DNA of 64,000 nucleotides from positions 1-64,000 of the IMG/VR virus record IMGVR_UViG_3300028802_000001, one strand, 5' to 3'. This document shows, one piece after another, positions 26,025 through 33,399 of this stretch (position 1 is its first letter; each line of letters starts with the position of its first letter). Below the pieces are notes generated by a model. That model was not told where the DNA came from and did not search any database. It saw nothing but the letters and a program-made list of their open reading frames with translations. The translations under genes were made by a program, and so were the position numbers. The stretch is from a virus.

Positions 26025-26238
26025 TGGTCTCTCCTTCATTCCAATGCGCACTTGTCACGGCGATTGCCGCAGCTTTTGCAGTTTCTTTATTTTCGTACCA
26101 AATGATCACACCATATTTCGGCGGCGCCTTCCCTTGGGCGAGCGTCGGTGGATCAATCAGTGGTGGATAAAAGTTGTCGATTTCACCAGCGATAAAACAC
26201 TCGCAATCCGAAATTGGCAGTGTGACGGTTTTGCTCAC
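26014..26238 (-). CDS. Small unknown phage protein
   Basis: 74 residues, GTG start at 26238 overlapping the upstream gene's stop (GTGA). Beta-rich with YGVIIWYENKETAKAAAIAV. No recognised family; part of the coupled leftward run. Confidence 0.5.
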   Translation of the reverse strand: MSKTVTLPISDCECFIAGEIDNFYPPLIDPPTLAQGKAPPKYGVIIWYENKETAKAAAIAVTSAHWNEGETNAC

Positions 26239-26438
26239 AATGTATTTCCTTCCGGTTTTGTCACCTGTCTCTCGGGAACGGATAGTTCGGCCGAAAACTC
26301 ACCGAGCAAATCATGCCGCGTTAGCACTACCAGCGCGGCGTCCAGCAGCATGGTCTGACTGGTGAGGCGTGTCATGGCCTGCGCCATATCGTGCATGGAG
26401 GTTTCGATGTTTTGCAAAACTATCTCCGAGTGGTTCAT
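26235..26438 (-). CDS. Small helical phage protein
   Basis: 67 residues, ATG 26438 with GAGGAAGGG upstream. Helical N-terminal half (EIVLQNIETSMHDMAQAMTRLTSQTMLL). Unknown function; overlaps its downstream neighbour by GTGA. Confidence 0.5.
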   Translation of the reverse strand: MNHSEIVLQNIETSMHDMAQAMTRLTSQTMLLDAALVVLTRHDLLGEFSAELSVPERQVTKPEGNTL

Positions 26439-26450
26439 TAGCGCCCTTCC

Positions 26451-26753
26451 TCACATTGACAAGATGGTTGCGATGCGAGCAGCAGCCGCGCGGTTCAAAG
26501 CCGCCTCGCGATAGAGTTGCTCGCCTTTTTCCATGTAACCGTGCGCCATCTCCTCAAGTTCTTCTGCTATTTTCAGAAGCCTTTGTACGTCTTCCTCGGT
26601 TGTCATCTTCTCATTCACTGTAGTTCTCCTATTAGCGCCGTCGCCGCCCACCCTTCTCGGCGACGGCATTGCGAGCGGGGAGGCCGTCACCGCTCGCTCG
26701 GGAGTGGACACCGCGGTGACATCCGCGGCGGTGGGCCCCGATGGGAATTTCAT
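26451..26753 (-). CDS. Coiled-coil phage protein, two possible starts
   Basis: 100 residues from ATG 26753, which overlaps the upstream TGA (ATGA) and has GGAG. A second start, GTG 26618, has AGGAG and would give just the conserved helical 55 residues (EEDVQRLLKIAEELEEMAHGYMEKGEQLYREA). Between them the coding strand holds a perfect 10-bp GC hairpin (26637-26667). Function unknown. Confidence 0.5.
   Translation of the reverse strand: MKFPSGPTAADVTAVSTPERAVTASPLAMPSPRRVGGDGANRRTTVNEKMTTEEDVQRLLKIAEELEEMAHGYMEKGEQLYREAALNRAAAARIATILSM
26637..26667. other. Perfect 10-bp GC-rich hairpin inside a leftward gene
   Basis: GCCGTCGCCG (26637-26646) and CGGCGACGGC (26658-26667) pair perfectly around an 11-nt loop. 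It lies just upstream of the alternative GTG start at 26618, where it could control internal initiation. Confidence 0.45.
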
Positions 26754-26968
26754 GGTGTCTCCGGTGGTTCTGGGAGGGGCATCCAGTGGGTCGGCTTCAC
26801 GTCGTATGGTCTCAAGGAACGGCCATCCCAAATCCAACCGTCGCGAATCCAATAGCCTGTTTCCATTTTCCAATTTGTGATAGTCCCGTTATCGGAAATG
26901 TCCGTTGGTCCCCATAGCAGTACAACTTTTCCTTTCGGTGCCGTGTCGATAGATTGCCACTGGCTCAT
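26750..26968 (-). CDS. DUF551-like protein
   Basis: 72 residues from ATG 26968 with GGAGG. Has the DUF551 hallmarks WQSIDTAPKGKVVLLWG at the start and THWMPLPEPPE at the end, with W/Y-rich middle. Common in phage early operons; role unknown. Confidence 0.75.
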   Translation of the reverse strand: MSQWQSIDTAPKGKVVLLWGPTDISDNGTITNWKMETGYWIRDGWIWDGRSLRPYDVKPTHWMPLPEPPETP

Positions 26969-27264
26969 CGTTCCTCCACGTCCACTTTGCTGAATCGTGC
27001 TAGCGCAGCCTGGATAACCGGCCACCGCGCGATGGTTTCTTGCCCTAACGCAGACAGCCGCTCTCCCAGGTTCCCAGCCCTCTGAGCCTTGGATAATTGC
27101 ACTGCATCGATACGCCGGCCGAGTTCCGTCTCAGCCACCGATGGGGCACCGTCGAGGCGGGCGCGGAGGTCCTTGGCGATGGCCTTGAGCACTTTGTAAT
27201 GCATCGGCTCCGCCTCGATCAGGTGCTCGATGGCCTCGATCTTCTCTCGGAGGGTGATTGTCAT
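26965..27264 (-). CDS. Small helical phage protein
   Basis: 99 residues from ATG 27264, which overlaps the upstream stop (ATGA). Charged helices (REKIEAIEHLIEAEPMHYKVLKAIAKDLRARL; VIQAALARFSKVDVEER). Longer upstream starts are antisense-like in composition. Unknown function, in the recombination operon. Confidence 0.5.
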   Translation of the reverse strand: MTITLREKIEAIEHLIEAEPMHYKVLKAIAKDLRARLDGAPSVAETELGRRIDAVQLSKAQRAGNLGERLSALGQETIARWPVIQAALARFSKVDVEER

Positions 27265-27800
27265 GGCCTGCGCAGCCCCGTGGGCTCGGTTTCGTGGGTG
27301 GGGTTCTGTGATGTAGCCTTGGGACGCTTGGACGCGCCAGTGGCCTTCCTGGGCTTGGTAGCAGGCATGTCGGCCCCAACCATGGCTTCCAGTTCTGCCC
27401 GGAGGGGGCCTTCCTGCAAGCCGGGGATGATCTCGTTGCAGACGACCCACACCATGCGGTTGAAAATCCTGTTGAATGCATCCTGAGACAGGGACGCAAA
27501 GGCAATGGATTTCGGGATGATCGCCACCTGTTTGGTGCGTGGGTTCTGGATCATTCGAACGTGGCGAGCTTTGATCTTAAGCCAAGACATGCTGTCCTCG
27601 CGGTCGTGCAGGAAATCGACAGCCTCGCTGACCATTTGCGCCAATGCCCATGCGAGCCGGAACTGACGCAGATTGCGCGGCGTCTTGACCGTGACGAGCA
27701 CGTCCTGCGTGGTCGGGATTTGGCGGACAGCCTCGGCCGACACCTCATCGAGGGGGACAAGGTGGCTGCCGTCCCGGCGCATGGCTATTTCTGTGGTCAC
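27261..27800 (-). CDS. DUF1367-like protein, possible recombination accessory factor
   Basis: 179 residues from GTG 27800 overlapping the RecT-like stop. PRNLRQFRLAWALAQMVSEAV, IPKSIAFASLSQDAFNRIFNRMVWVV and a Lys/Pro-rich C-terminal tail recall DUF1367-type proteins found beside phage recombinases. DNA-related role is inferred from the neighbour. Confidence 0.5.
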   Translation of the reverse strand: MTTEIAMRRDGSHLVPLDEVSAEAVRQIPTTQDVLVTVKTPRNLRQFRLAWALAQMVSEAVDFLHDREDSMSWLKIKARHVRMIQNPRTKQVAIIPKSIAFASLSQDAFNRIFNRMVWVVCNEIIPGLQEGPLRAELEAMVGADMPATKPRKATGASKRPKATSQNPTHETEPTGLRRP

Positions 27801-28828
27801 GACGCAAGCCTCTGTTCTGTGCGGTCCCATTCCTTGATCAGGTCAGCAAGGTCAGGGGGGAAAAATTCGCTCTCTCGTGGTGCCACCAATCTGGCCCAGA
27901 AGGTTTTGGCATTCTCAATCGAGTCGAAAGTTGCGAGTTTGCTCACAACCCATTTATACGCCGCATCAGGGTCCTCGACCGGCGATGGCATGATGTCGGG
28001 CTTAGGTGCCTTAGCATCCACAATCTCCCCGTCCGCCGTCACGACCTCGGCCTTGGGGGTCAGTTCCTCGCGCCGAGCCTTCATTGCCGCCATGACCGCC
28101 TTGAGCCGCGCGGGGTCTTTCGAGGCCAGCAGTTTCAGGTTGTCACGGTTCACCACGTCCCACTGGACGACCTCGTCGGCGGTCTTCGCTGCGGCGATGT
28201 AGTCCAACATCTTGATGCACCACTGTGCGGTCGTTCCAGCCTTGAAGGCATAGGGGGCGGCTTGGACGGGTTCAGATGGAGGCGACGGCACGCGGGACTT
28301 CGGCGGTGATGGCACGTTGGACTTGGCCGGCGGAGGTGGCGGCGATACCGATCCCGCGCTATCCTCAATCTCGGTTTCGTCCAGAAGTCCAAGGCCGCAG
28401 ATCGACAGCGTGGCACGGCGTTTTGCCTTCGTCTCGGTCTTCATGATGGCATTGGCGAGGTGCTCGCCCTTGAGGTTGGCGATATTGACAGCACCCTTGG
28501 CAATGTCCGTGCGCCCGTCTCCGTTCTGTACCTTGGCCGTCACGATGAACACGCCGTCGCGCTCGCTCTCGGTAAGGTCAGTCACCGAGATGTTGTGGAT
28601 CGAGCGCAACTGGTCCGTAGCATCTTTACGGGCGTACAGGACGAGCCGACCGCTCAATGTGATGTATTCGAGGGGGCGCGTTAGCGGATTGAGGCCGACT
28701 GATTCGCAAACCAGCAAATAGTAGGAATTGCGCTCATCAGCGGTCAATTTGGCAAGGTCACCCTTGACCAAGATAGTTTCAATGATCTCGCCACGGGTCT
28801 GCGTTTTTGCTAGTGATTGCACGGTCAT
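27797..28828 (-). CDS. RecT-like single-strand annealing protein
   Basis: 343 residues. The N-terminal ~165 residues have the pattern of RecT/Red-beta-like annealers: LLVCESVGLNPLTRPLEYITLSGRLVLYARKDATDQLR, a beta region, and ANAIMKTETKAKRRATLSICGLGLLDETE. Residues ~168-205 are Pro/Ser-rich linker, then a helical C-terminal domain, probably for protein contacts. It would anneal ssDNA during recombination-dependent replication. No exonuclease partner is seen nearby. Confidence 0.68.
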   Translation of the reverse strand: MTVQSLAKTQTRGEIIETILVKGDLAKLTADERNSYYLLVCESVGLNPLTRPLEYITLSGRLVLYARKDATDQLRSIHNISVTDLTESERDGVFIVTAKVQNGDGRTDIAKGAVNIANLKGEHLANAIMKTETKAKRRATLSICGLGLLDETEIEDSAGSVSPPPPPAKSNVPSPPKSRVPSPPSEPVQAAPYAFKAGTTAQWCIKMLDYIAAAKTADEVVQWDVVNRDNLKLLASKDPARLKAVMAAMKARREELTPKAEVVTADGEIVDAKAPKPDIMPSPVEDPDAAYKWVVSKLATFDSIENAKTFWARLVAPRESEFFPPDLADLIKEWDRTEQRLAS

Positions 28829-29784
28829 CGGACATCAGCCCTTTCTTCAATGGTTACGCCCGGCACAGGAAATCCTGCCTTGACGGCTCTCTGCGCCATA
28901 GTGATCAGAACGGTTCGCACTTCCTCTGTTGAGGCAAAGTATTGGTAGAGCGCCATTTCGTCCGTGATGCCGGTGACAACCTTGATGGTCCCGACGTGGG
29001 CCGCCTTACCGCTGGCGCCCCTGATCTTGGTGGGGGATGGCGGTGGTAAAGGTGGAACTGCTGGGCGGTAGGTTTGGCCTTCGGCTGCCTCTGCGGCGGC
29101 ACGGTTCGCCTCATCGACCTTTCGTTGCGCCTCGCGGTGTGCCTGAAGTTTCGACGTTTCCCACTTGGCCATCGCGGCGCGGATTGTGTCCGCAACGGCC
29201 CGCGCTCCCTTCACGAGGGGTTGCCATCTGGCATCCGCGGCCTTCGCAGCCTCGAAATGTGGGCGCTTCTCGGCCTCCCGACGCCCGTCTGCCTCATTGG
29301 AAAGCTCGATCAGCCGCGAACGCAGCGTCTGCGCCCGTGTCAGTGTGGCATCGTCCGTGATTTCGGCATAGGCTTCCGCACCGGCCTTGGCGCTCTCGAT
29401 CTGCTCGCGGATCAGTTCCAGGTCGCTGACCGTACCGCTGTTGTCACCGATGCCTCGGCCGTTCGTTTGGGTATGGACCGTGTCGTCAATGTCGGACCAC
29501 GAGCCGCCAGCCTCGACACGGCGGAATTCGTCATGGGAGATTGGATGCTGAACGGCTGACAACCACGCATCTGCGGCCTGATTGGGATTGACCTCACGTC
29601 CATCCACGACACCACACAGTTGGCCGTCATCGCGCCAGAATGCCGCCGCAACGTAGTGCGTCTTGCCCGTCGCCTTGTCCTTGCGGCGGATGCGGTAGTA
29701 GCCGCTCTCTACGTTGTCGACACCCTCATGTATTGGGAGCTTCTGGCCGGCCAACCGCTTGGACCAGTTGTTCCATTGGTTCAT
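28825..29784 (-). CDS. Coiled-coil protein upstream of the annealing protein
   Basis: 319 residues. Contains TNGRGIGDNSG, then a long charged helix (~115-235; LRSRLIELSNEADGRREAEKRPHFEAAKAADARW...MAKWETSKLQAHREAQRKVDEANRAAAEAAE), a Pro-rich linker and a C-terminal compact domain with DEMALYQYFAS. This layout is often encoded beside phage annealing proteins; role unknown. Overlaps the downstream start by ATGA and is coupled upstream by TAATG. Confidence 0.55.
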   Translation of the reverse strand: MNQWNNWSKRLAGQKLPIHEGVDNVESGYYRIRRKDKATGKTHYVAAAFWRDDGQLCGVVDGREVNPNQAADAWLSAVQHPISHDEFRRVEAGGSWSDIDDTVHTQTNGRGIGDNSGTVSDLELIREQIESAKAGAEAYAEITDDATLTRAQTLRSRLIELSNEADGRREAEKRPHFEAAKAADARWQPLVKGARAVADTIRAAMAKWETSKLQAHREAQRKVDEANRAAAEAAEGQTYRPAVPPLPPPSPTKIRGASGKAAHVGTIKVVTGITDEMALYQYFASTEEVRTVLITMAQRAVKAGFPVPGVTIEERADVR

Positions 29785-29966
29785 TAGCGTATCTCCCAGT
29801 GGCCGCGCTCGATGATTTCCTCAGGGGTTTCGCTGACAATGTATTTGTCAGAATCTGTAACAACGAGAGTAAGCAGGTTATCGTGGTCGATGTGGATGGC
29901 CGACACGCGATCCATATTGATAAAGAAATCGCGTCCATAATTGCCTGTAAGTTTCATCCACTTCAT
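29784..29966 (-). CDS. Small unknown phage protein
   Basis: 60 residues from ATG 29966 (GGGGAGGG upstream). Beta-rich (GRDFFINMDRVSAIHIDHDNLLTLVVTDSDKYIV). Stop overlaps the next ATG (TAATG). Unknown. Confidence 0.55.
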   Translation of the reverse strand: MKWMKLTGNYGRDFFINMDRVSAIHIDHDNLLTLVVTDSDKYIVSETPEEIIERGHWEIR

Positions 29967-30175
29967 GCCACCCTCCCCGATGTCTTGAGATGCTCCTGCC
30001 ACTCCGCCTCCTCTTGCAGGAGGCGATTCAGGTCCTCGATGGCCTCGGCCTCGGTCTTGCCGTAGCCAATCATGTTGCGGTTGGCTGAATCCTCGACTCC
30101 GTCATAGGTTTCGTCATCAACCGCAGACCAAGCAAATTCGCCATAGTGTCCGTTGTGGTGGGCGATGATTTTCAT
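29963..30175 (-). CDS. Small unknown phage protein
   Basis: 70 residues from ATG 30175 (GGAGA upstream). HHNGHYGEFAWSAVDDETYDG, then NMIGYGKTEAEAIEDLNRLLQEE, a HicB-like strand-helix pattern (YG.TE.EA...L), though no toxin partner is present. Unknown role. Confidence 0.5.
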   Translation of the reverse strand: MKIIAHHNGHYGEFAWSAVDDETYDGVEDSANRNMIGYGKTEAEAIEDLNRLLQEEAEWQEHLKTSGRVA

Positions 30176-30176
30176 T

Positions 30177-30356
30177 TCAGTCTCCTTCGCCGTTCCACCA
30201 ATCCTCATGATTGGCACGGGCATCCATCTGGTCCCGGTCGAGCGGGTCGCCCTGGTCGCCGACGACAAACCCAAGGGCACGTAGTCGGGCGTACAGCACG
30301 TCATCCGGGATTGCGGACATGGCCTCGCCCAATTCCGCGAGCGTTGGGATTTTCAT
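30177..30356 (-). CDS. 59-residue small phage protein
   Basis: ATG 30356 is preceded by GGAGGG whose bases also encode the end of the upstream gene. Sequence has KIPTLAELGEAMSAIPDDVLYARLRALGF and an acidic, Trp-containing tail. Fits tightly between neighbours, so likely real. Confidence 0.55.
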   Translation of the reverse strand: MKIPTLAELGEAMSAIPDDVLYARLRALGFVVGDQGDPLDRDQMDARANHEDWWNGEGD

Positions 30357-30357
30357 C

Positions 30358-30561
30358 TCACCCTCCTGCCGTAAGTTTGTATAGCCGATGGAGTTTCATG
30401 CTGGAGCGCGCCATGCTCACTAGGAAAGCCACGCGCGGGCGCTCCCAATCGTAGGCGGTGCCATTCAGAACGCGCGCCTTGATCTCGCGGGCCTCGGCCA
30501 AATGCTGCCAAGCCTTGCGGCGGTGCTTGTTCGCTCGGTAGGTGTCGGCGTTAAACGGCAT
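30358..30561 (-). CDS. Small basic phage protein
   Basis: 67 residues, ATG 30561, GGAGGG upstream. Basic, helical (NADTYRANKHRRKAWQHLAEAREIKARVL; VSMARSSMKLHRLYKL), possibly nucleic-acid binding. Ends AGG-stop, where the codons form the next gene's ribosome site. Confidence 0.5.
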   Translation of the reverse strand: MPFNADTYRANKHRRKAWQHLAEAREIKARVLNGTAYDWERPRVAFLVSMARSSMKLHRLYKLTAGG

Positions 30562-30562
30562 T

Positions 30563-30664
30563 TCACCCTCCCGCCATCACGAGAACAGCCACGCAGACCA
30601 TCGCGATTGCCGCGCATACGAATTGTGCTGCGATCCAGTAGAGTTCTGTGCGGTCGTTGGTCAT
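30563..30664 (-). CDS. 33-residue single-span membrane peptide
   Basis: ATG 30664 overlaps the upstream stop (ATGA). Polar TNDRTELYW then one hydrophobic helix (IAAQFVCAAIAMVCVAVLVMA) and AGG-stop. Coupled on both sides. Confidence 0.48.
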   Translation of the reverse strand: MTNDRTELYWIAAQFVCAAIAMVCVAVLVMAGG

Positions 30665-30873
30665 GGCATCACCACCTTCACCGTGATGATGGGTGCGGCC
30701 CCTCCGCCGAAAACTAGCCCACCATTTTGGGCTTGCCGATAGGCGGCCGAGACAGAACCGTAGTCATCGAGGACGGTCTGGTAGTTCTCGCGAACGAAGT
30801 CGAACCACTCATCGAGAGTGTTGAGGACGAGTTCGTTAATTTCAGTGATGGAAATCTTGTGGGTCTTGGTCAT
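30661..30873 (-). CDS. First leftward gene; small unknown protein
   Basis: 70 residues from ATG 30873 (AAGGGG upstream). TKTHKISITEINELVLNTLDEWFDFVRENYQTV with a Gly-rich turn near the end. First gene after the operator region, so probably the earliest leftward product. Function unknown. Confidence 0.5.
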   Translation of the reverse strand: MTKTHKISITEINELVLNTLDEWFDFVRENYQTVLDDYGSVSAAYRQAQNGGLVFGGGAAPIITVKVVMP

Positions 30874-30921
30874 TTTCGTTGCCCCTTGCTCGGTTGCATC
30901 GCAGGAGTGATATGGCACGCA

Positions 30922-30950
30922 TTGACTGTTCGTGCAATAGCGAATATACG
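30922..30950 (+). promoter_or_regulatory. Sigma-70-type early promoter, rightward
   Basis: TTGACT (30922-30927), 17-bp spacer, TATACG (30945-30950). Expected start near 30957, inside the operator palindromes and just before the Cro-like gene. A weak leftward candidate (TTGCAC at 30937-30932, 17 bp, CATATC) overlaps on the other strand. Confidence 0.7.
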
Positions 30951-30983
30951 ATTATTCGCGAATTAATTCGAAGGAAAGCGAAT
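30940..30983. promoter_or_regulatory. Cluster of overlapping palindromic operator sites
   Basis: Four nested inverted repeats built on GCGAAT: GCGAAT(30940)/ATTCGC(30954), the palindrome ATTCGCGAAT (30954-30963), the 12-bp palindrome CGAATTAATTCG (30959-30970), and ATTCG(30966)/CGAAT(30979). They cover the likely transcription start and reach into the Cro-like start codon, so are good candidate binding sites for that protein. Confidence 0.7.
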
Positions 30984-31221
30984 GCGCTATTTCTGCAACA
31001 GTGACATAGTGAAACTAGCCCGCCAGGAAATTGAGGGGAAAACCCAAGCGCAATGGGCGAAAGAGAATGGCATATCGCCGGCCTACCTGTCTGAGTTTCT
31101 GAGCGGGTATGTCACTGCCGGTCCCCTGATTTTGAAGGCATTGGGCTTCAATCAACGGCCGTTTTATAGGAGGGTAGCCCAGGAAATGGCTCGGGCCACG
31201 GTGCGGGCGCGCAGGAAATGA
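30982..31221 (+). CDS. Cro-like helix-turn-helix regulator
   Basis: 79 residues. TQAQWAKENGISPAYLSEFLSG is a clear HTH (Q..WA...GIS.AYLS.FL.G); the rest includes a basic C-terminal tail. ATG lies within the operator cluster. It is the first rightward gene and should repress or switch the divergent early promoters. No CI partner was found. Confidence 0.75.
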   Translation: MRYFCNSDIVKLARQEIEGKTQAQWAKENGISPAYLSEFLSGYVTAGPLILKALGFNQRPFYRRVAQEMARATVRARRK

Positions 31222-31436
31222 CCTTTGTGGGCGAGTGCCATGGTGGGCCACTGGATAAGCAGCATCTCGCGCATTGGCAGCGCGCGGTGAAGTTCTACCG
31301 CCCTATGATCGGCCTGAGCATGAACATGGAGAACGCCCCGGTCGAAGCGGTTGAGATCGGGGAGTACAAGTTCAATTTCGGCCAGTGGCATTGGTGGCCG
31401 CGAAAGAGGGACGGAGGGAAAAATGAACAAGTTTAG
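31218..31436 (+). CDS. Small unknown phage protein
   Basis: 72 residues, start overlapping the Cro-like stop (ATGA). FVGECHGGPLDKQHL, then a beta region and FGQWHWWPRK. Its 3' end overlaps the GcrA-like start. Unknown. Confidence 0.5.
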   Translation: MTFVGECHGGPLDKQHLAHWQRAVKFYRPMIGLSMNMENAPVEAVEIGEYKFNFGQWHWWPRKRDGGKNEQV

Positions 31437-31884
31437 CTGGACCGATGAAAACCTAGCCTATGCCACGGAGCAATGGGCCAAGGGCGCGACCTCGACGGTG
31501 ATCGCCGCTGCCATTGGCACTACCCGCAATTCGGTGATCGGGAAATTACAGCGCGCAGGCGTCTCGCAGCAGCGGCGCTTTGCCCCATTTCACTATGCAA
31601 GGGCCACTCCGGTAGCCGAGGCACCCAAAAACGCGCCCACGGTCACCCGTGTTACGCCTAAGACCCCTCGTAGGGCGAGGCGTGGCAAGCCCAAGACCCT
31701 GCTGGCGCTCCGGTTTGCCACGGAGCACCGCCGCGCCGACTGTCGCTGGCCGCTCGGGGACTGGGCGTCTGGCAAGAATCTGCACAACGATCCGCCCACC
31801 ACCCTGTTCTGCGGTGCGCCTGCGGTGTCTGGAAAAGCCTATTGTGCTACACACTGCAAACAATCCTTCTCCCGATGGAAATGA
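31423..31884 (+). CDS. GcrA-family transcription regulator
   Basis: 153 residues from ATG 31423 (GGAGGG upstream). The N-terminal KFSWTDENLAYATEQWAKGATSTVIAAAIGTTRNSVIGKLQRAG matches the GcrA DNA-binding HTH, and the C-terminal CRWPLGDWAS....FCGAPAV.GKAYCATHC the sigma-70-contacting half. In alphaproteobacteria GcrA recruits sigma-70 to methylated GANTC promoters; here it may redirect host RNA polymerase to phage genes. The middle is a basic Pro/Thr/Arg linker. Confidence 0.85.
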   Translation: MNKFSWTDENLAYATEQWAKGATSTVIAAAIGTTRNSVIGKLQRAGVSQQRRFAPFHYARATPVAEAPKNAPTVTRVTPKTPRRARRGKPKTLLALRFATEHRRADCRWPLGDWASGKNLHNDPPTTLFCGAPAVSGKAYCATHCKQSFSRWK

Positions 31885-31888
31885 TCCA

Positions 31889-32086
31889 ATGAGCGGTATT
31901 GTCGTTGACAAGATTGACCTTCTCGCCCTCAAAAAGTTGGCCACAATCTGCGGTGCGCTGGCAAAATCCCTCCGTGACCCGAGGGCCTCCCGAGAGCAAA
32001 CGGCGCTGACCAGCGTCCTGGTTGACGTGATCAACCGCGCCGAGATTGAAAATGCGCGCCGGGCGGAAGCGGACGGCGGCAAATGA
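31889..32086 (+). CDS. Small helical unknown protein
   Basis: 65 residues from ATG 31889. SGIVVDKIDLLALKKLATICGALAK and a C-terminal helix VLVDVINRAEIENARRAEA. Overlaps the next gene by ATGA. Unknown. Confidence 0.5.
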   Translation: MSGIVVDKIDLLALKKLATICGALAKSLRDPRASREQTALTSVLVDVINRAEIENARRAEADGGK

Positions 32087-32265
32087 ACGGGGACGACTAC
32101 GAAGTGGTTATCCCCCTGGACGCCGAAACCGTGAAGCGGCTGGCTCGCGTCGGCCGTCACCTGGGCGTGCATCCGCGGACGGTTGCCGCTAAGCTATTGA
32201 GGGATATCTTGAACGACAACGCAATGGTTGATGCTGGCCTGATCGAGGCCAACTATCTGAATTGA
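32083..32265 (+). CDS. Ribbon-helix-helix-like small protein
   Basis: 60 residues: a short strand (YEVVIPLDAETVKRLARVG) then helix (VHPRTVAAKLLRDIL). The strand-helix-helix order suggests an RHH-type DNA-binding protein, but this is inferred from pattern only. Confidence 0.5.
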   Translation: MNGDDYEVVIPLDAETVKRLARVGRHLGVHPRTVAAKLLRDILNDNAMVDAGLIEANYLN

Positions 32266-32285
32266 ACCCCACAACGGAGAATCAC

Positions 32286-32675
32286 ATGGCTCGACCGAGG
32301 AAAGATAAGACATCCCCCAATCTGACACCTGAGAAAGACCTCAAGGCCCTGCTGAGGGCTGGCCAGCGGAACGATGTCGAAACTGACGCCTTGAATTCAT
32401 TGCTGCGGGACAAAATTGCCGACGCCGTCGCCAACAAGAACCTGCACCGGAAGGCGTTTTCCAATGCCCGCGCACTCGACAAGATGGAAGCCGAGGATCT
32501 GAACGCCTTTTTCCTGCATTTTGACCACTACTGCGAGGTTTTCGGGCTGCGCACGCGGGCCGACTCGGCTCCTGCGCTTGAGATGCCGGAACCAGAACTG
32601 GAGTCCGCCGTTGAACGTGACAATGTGTCGCAGATCGGCCGTGGCCGCCGACGAGAATTGGCCGACGTGGGGTAA
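32286..32675 (+). CDS. Unknown early protein
   Basis: 129 residues from ATG 32286 (GGAG upstream; TTG 32262 also possible). Basic N-terminus (ARPRKDK), helical middle (DLKALLRAGQRNDVE...LNAFFLHFDHYCEVFG), acidic then Arg-rich tail. No recognised family; precedes RusA. Confidence 0.5.
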   Translation: MARPRKDKTSPNLTPEKDLKALLRAGQRNDVETDALNSLLRDKIADAVANKNLHRKAFSNARALDKMEAEDLNAFFLHFDHYCEVFGLRTRADSAPALEMPEPELESAVERDNVSQIGRGRRRELADVG

Positions 32676-32678
32676 GTT

Positions 32679-33197
32679 GTGAGCCTGTTGGACCTCATCG
32701 AGCAGAGCGATGCGGCTGCTCCGCTCCTTGTGGTCACCTTGGCTGAACCACCAATCGGTAAGGCACGACCGCGGGCACGGCTCGTCCGCACCCGCGCCGG
32801 TCGCCAATTCATCTCCCTCTACACGGAAGGCCCTACGAGGGCCCAGGAGGCCCGCCTGCGCGATGCCGCGCTCCGGGCTATGCGAGGCCAGCCGCCCCTG
32901 GAGGGGCCACTGGCGGTCACCGTATGGGCTTACATGGCCATCCCGCCGAGTTGGTCCGGCAAGAAACAGGATGCCATGGTGGGAGGGTATGCACCCGGTC
33001 GTCCCGATCAGGACAATATCCATAAGCTCGTGCTCGATTCCTTCAACAGTTCCAAGAAAATGGGCCCCGGTGTCTGGCGTGACGATTCGCAGATCGTGGA
33101 CGGTAGGACGATCAAGCTCTACGCCCTGCGCCGGCCTGGGCTCATCATCGAGGTGAGGCGTGCTGGCACTCCGCCGACGCCATGGGTTAGAGGGTAA
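32679..33197 (+). CDS. rusA: RusA-family Holliday junction resolvase
   Basis: 172 residues, GTG start. IGKARPRARLVRT at the N-terminus and APGRPDQDNIHKLVLDSFN....GVWRDDSQIVDGRTIKLYA carry the catalytic Asp residues of RusA (D in PDQDN and DDSQ). It resolves branched recombination intermediates, consistent with the RecT-like gene in the leftward operon. Confidence 0.88.
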   Translation: MSLLDLIEQSDAAAPLLVVTLAEPPIGKARPRARLVRTRAGRQFISLYTEGPTRAQEARLRDAALRAMRGQPPLEGPLAVTVWAYMAIPPSWSGKKQDAMVGGYAPGRPDQDNIHKLVLDSFNSSKKMGPGVWRDDSQIVDGRTIKLYALRRPGLIIEVRRAGTPPTPWVRG

Positions 33198-33198
33198 C

Positions 33199-33399
33199 AT
33201 GACACGAGACAGACGCGCAGCCACGACCACCAAACAAGCGAAATTGCGCCGTGATGTGGCCCTGGCCCGGAACGAGTTCCGGTACCCGTCGGCCGCACGC
33301 GAACCCCCGGCTGGGGTGACGTCGATGCCTGTCAAATCCGTGGATGCCGCCACCCGGAGGCTGATTGACGAGGCGCTGGCGAGGATAAATGGCCGATGA
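33199..33399 (+). CDS. Small basic unknown protein
   Basis: 66 residues from ATG 33199 (GAGGGT upstream). Arg/Lys/Ala-rich N-terminus and a helical C-terminus (DAATRRLIDEALARI). Overlaps the GNAT-like gene by ATGA. Confidence 0.5.
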   Translation: MTRDRRAATTTKQAKLRRDVALARNEFRYPSAAREPPAGVTSMPVKSVDAATRRLIDEALARINGR

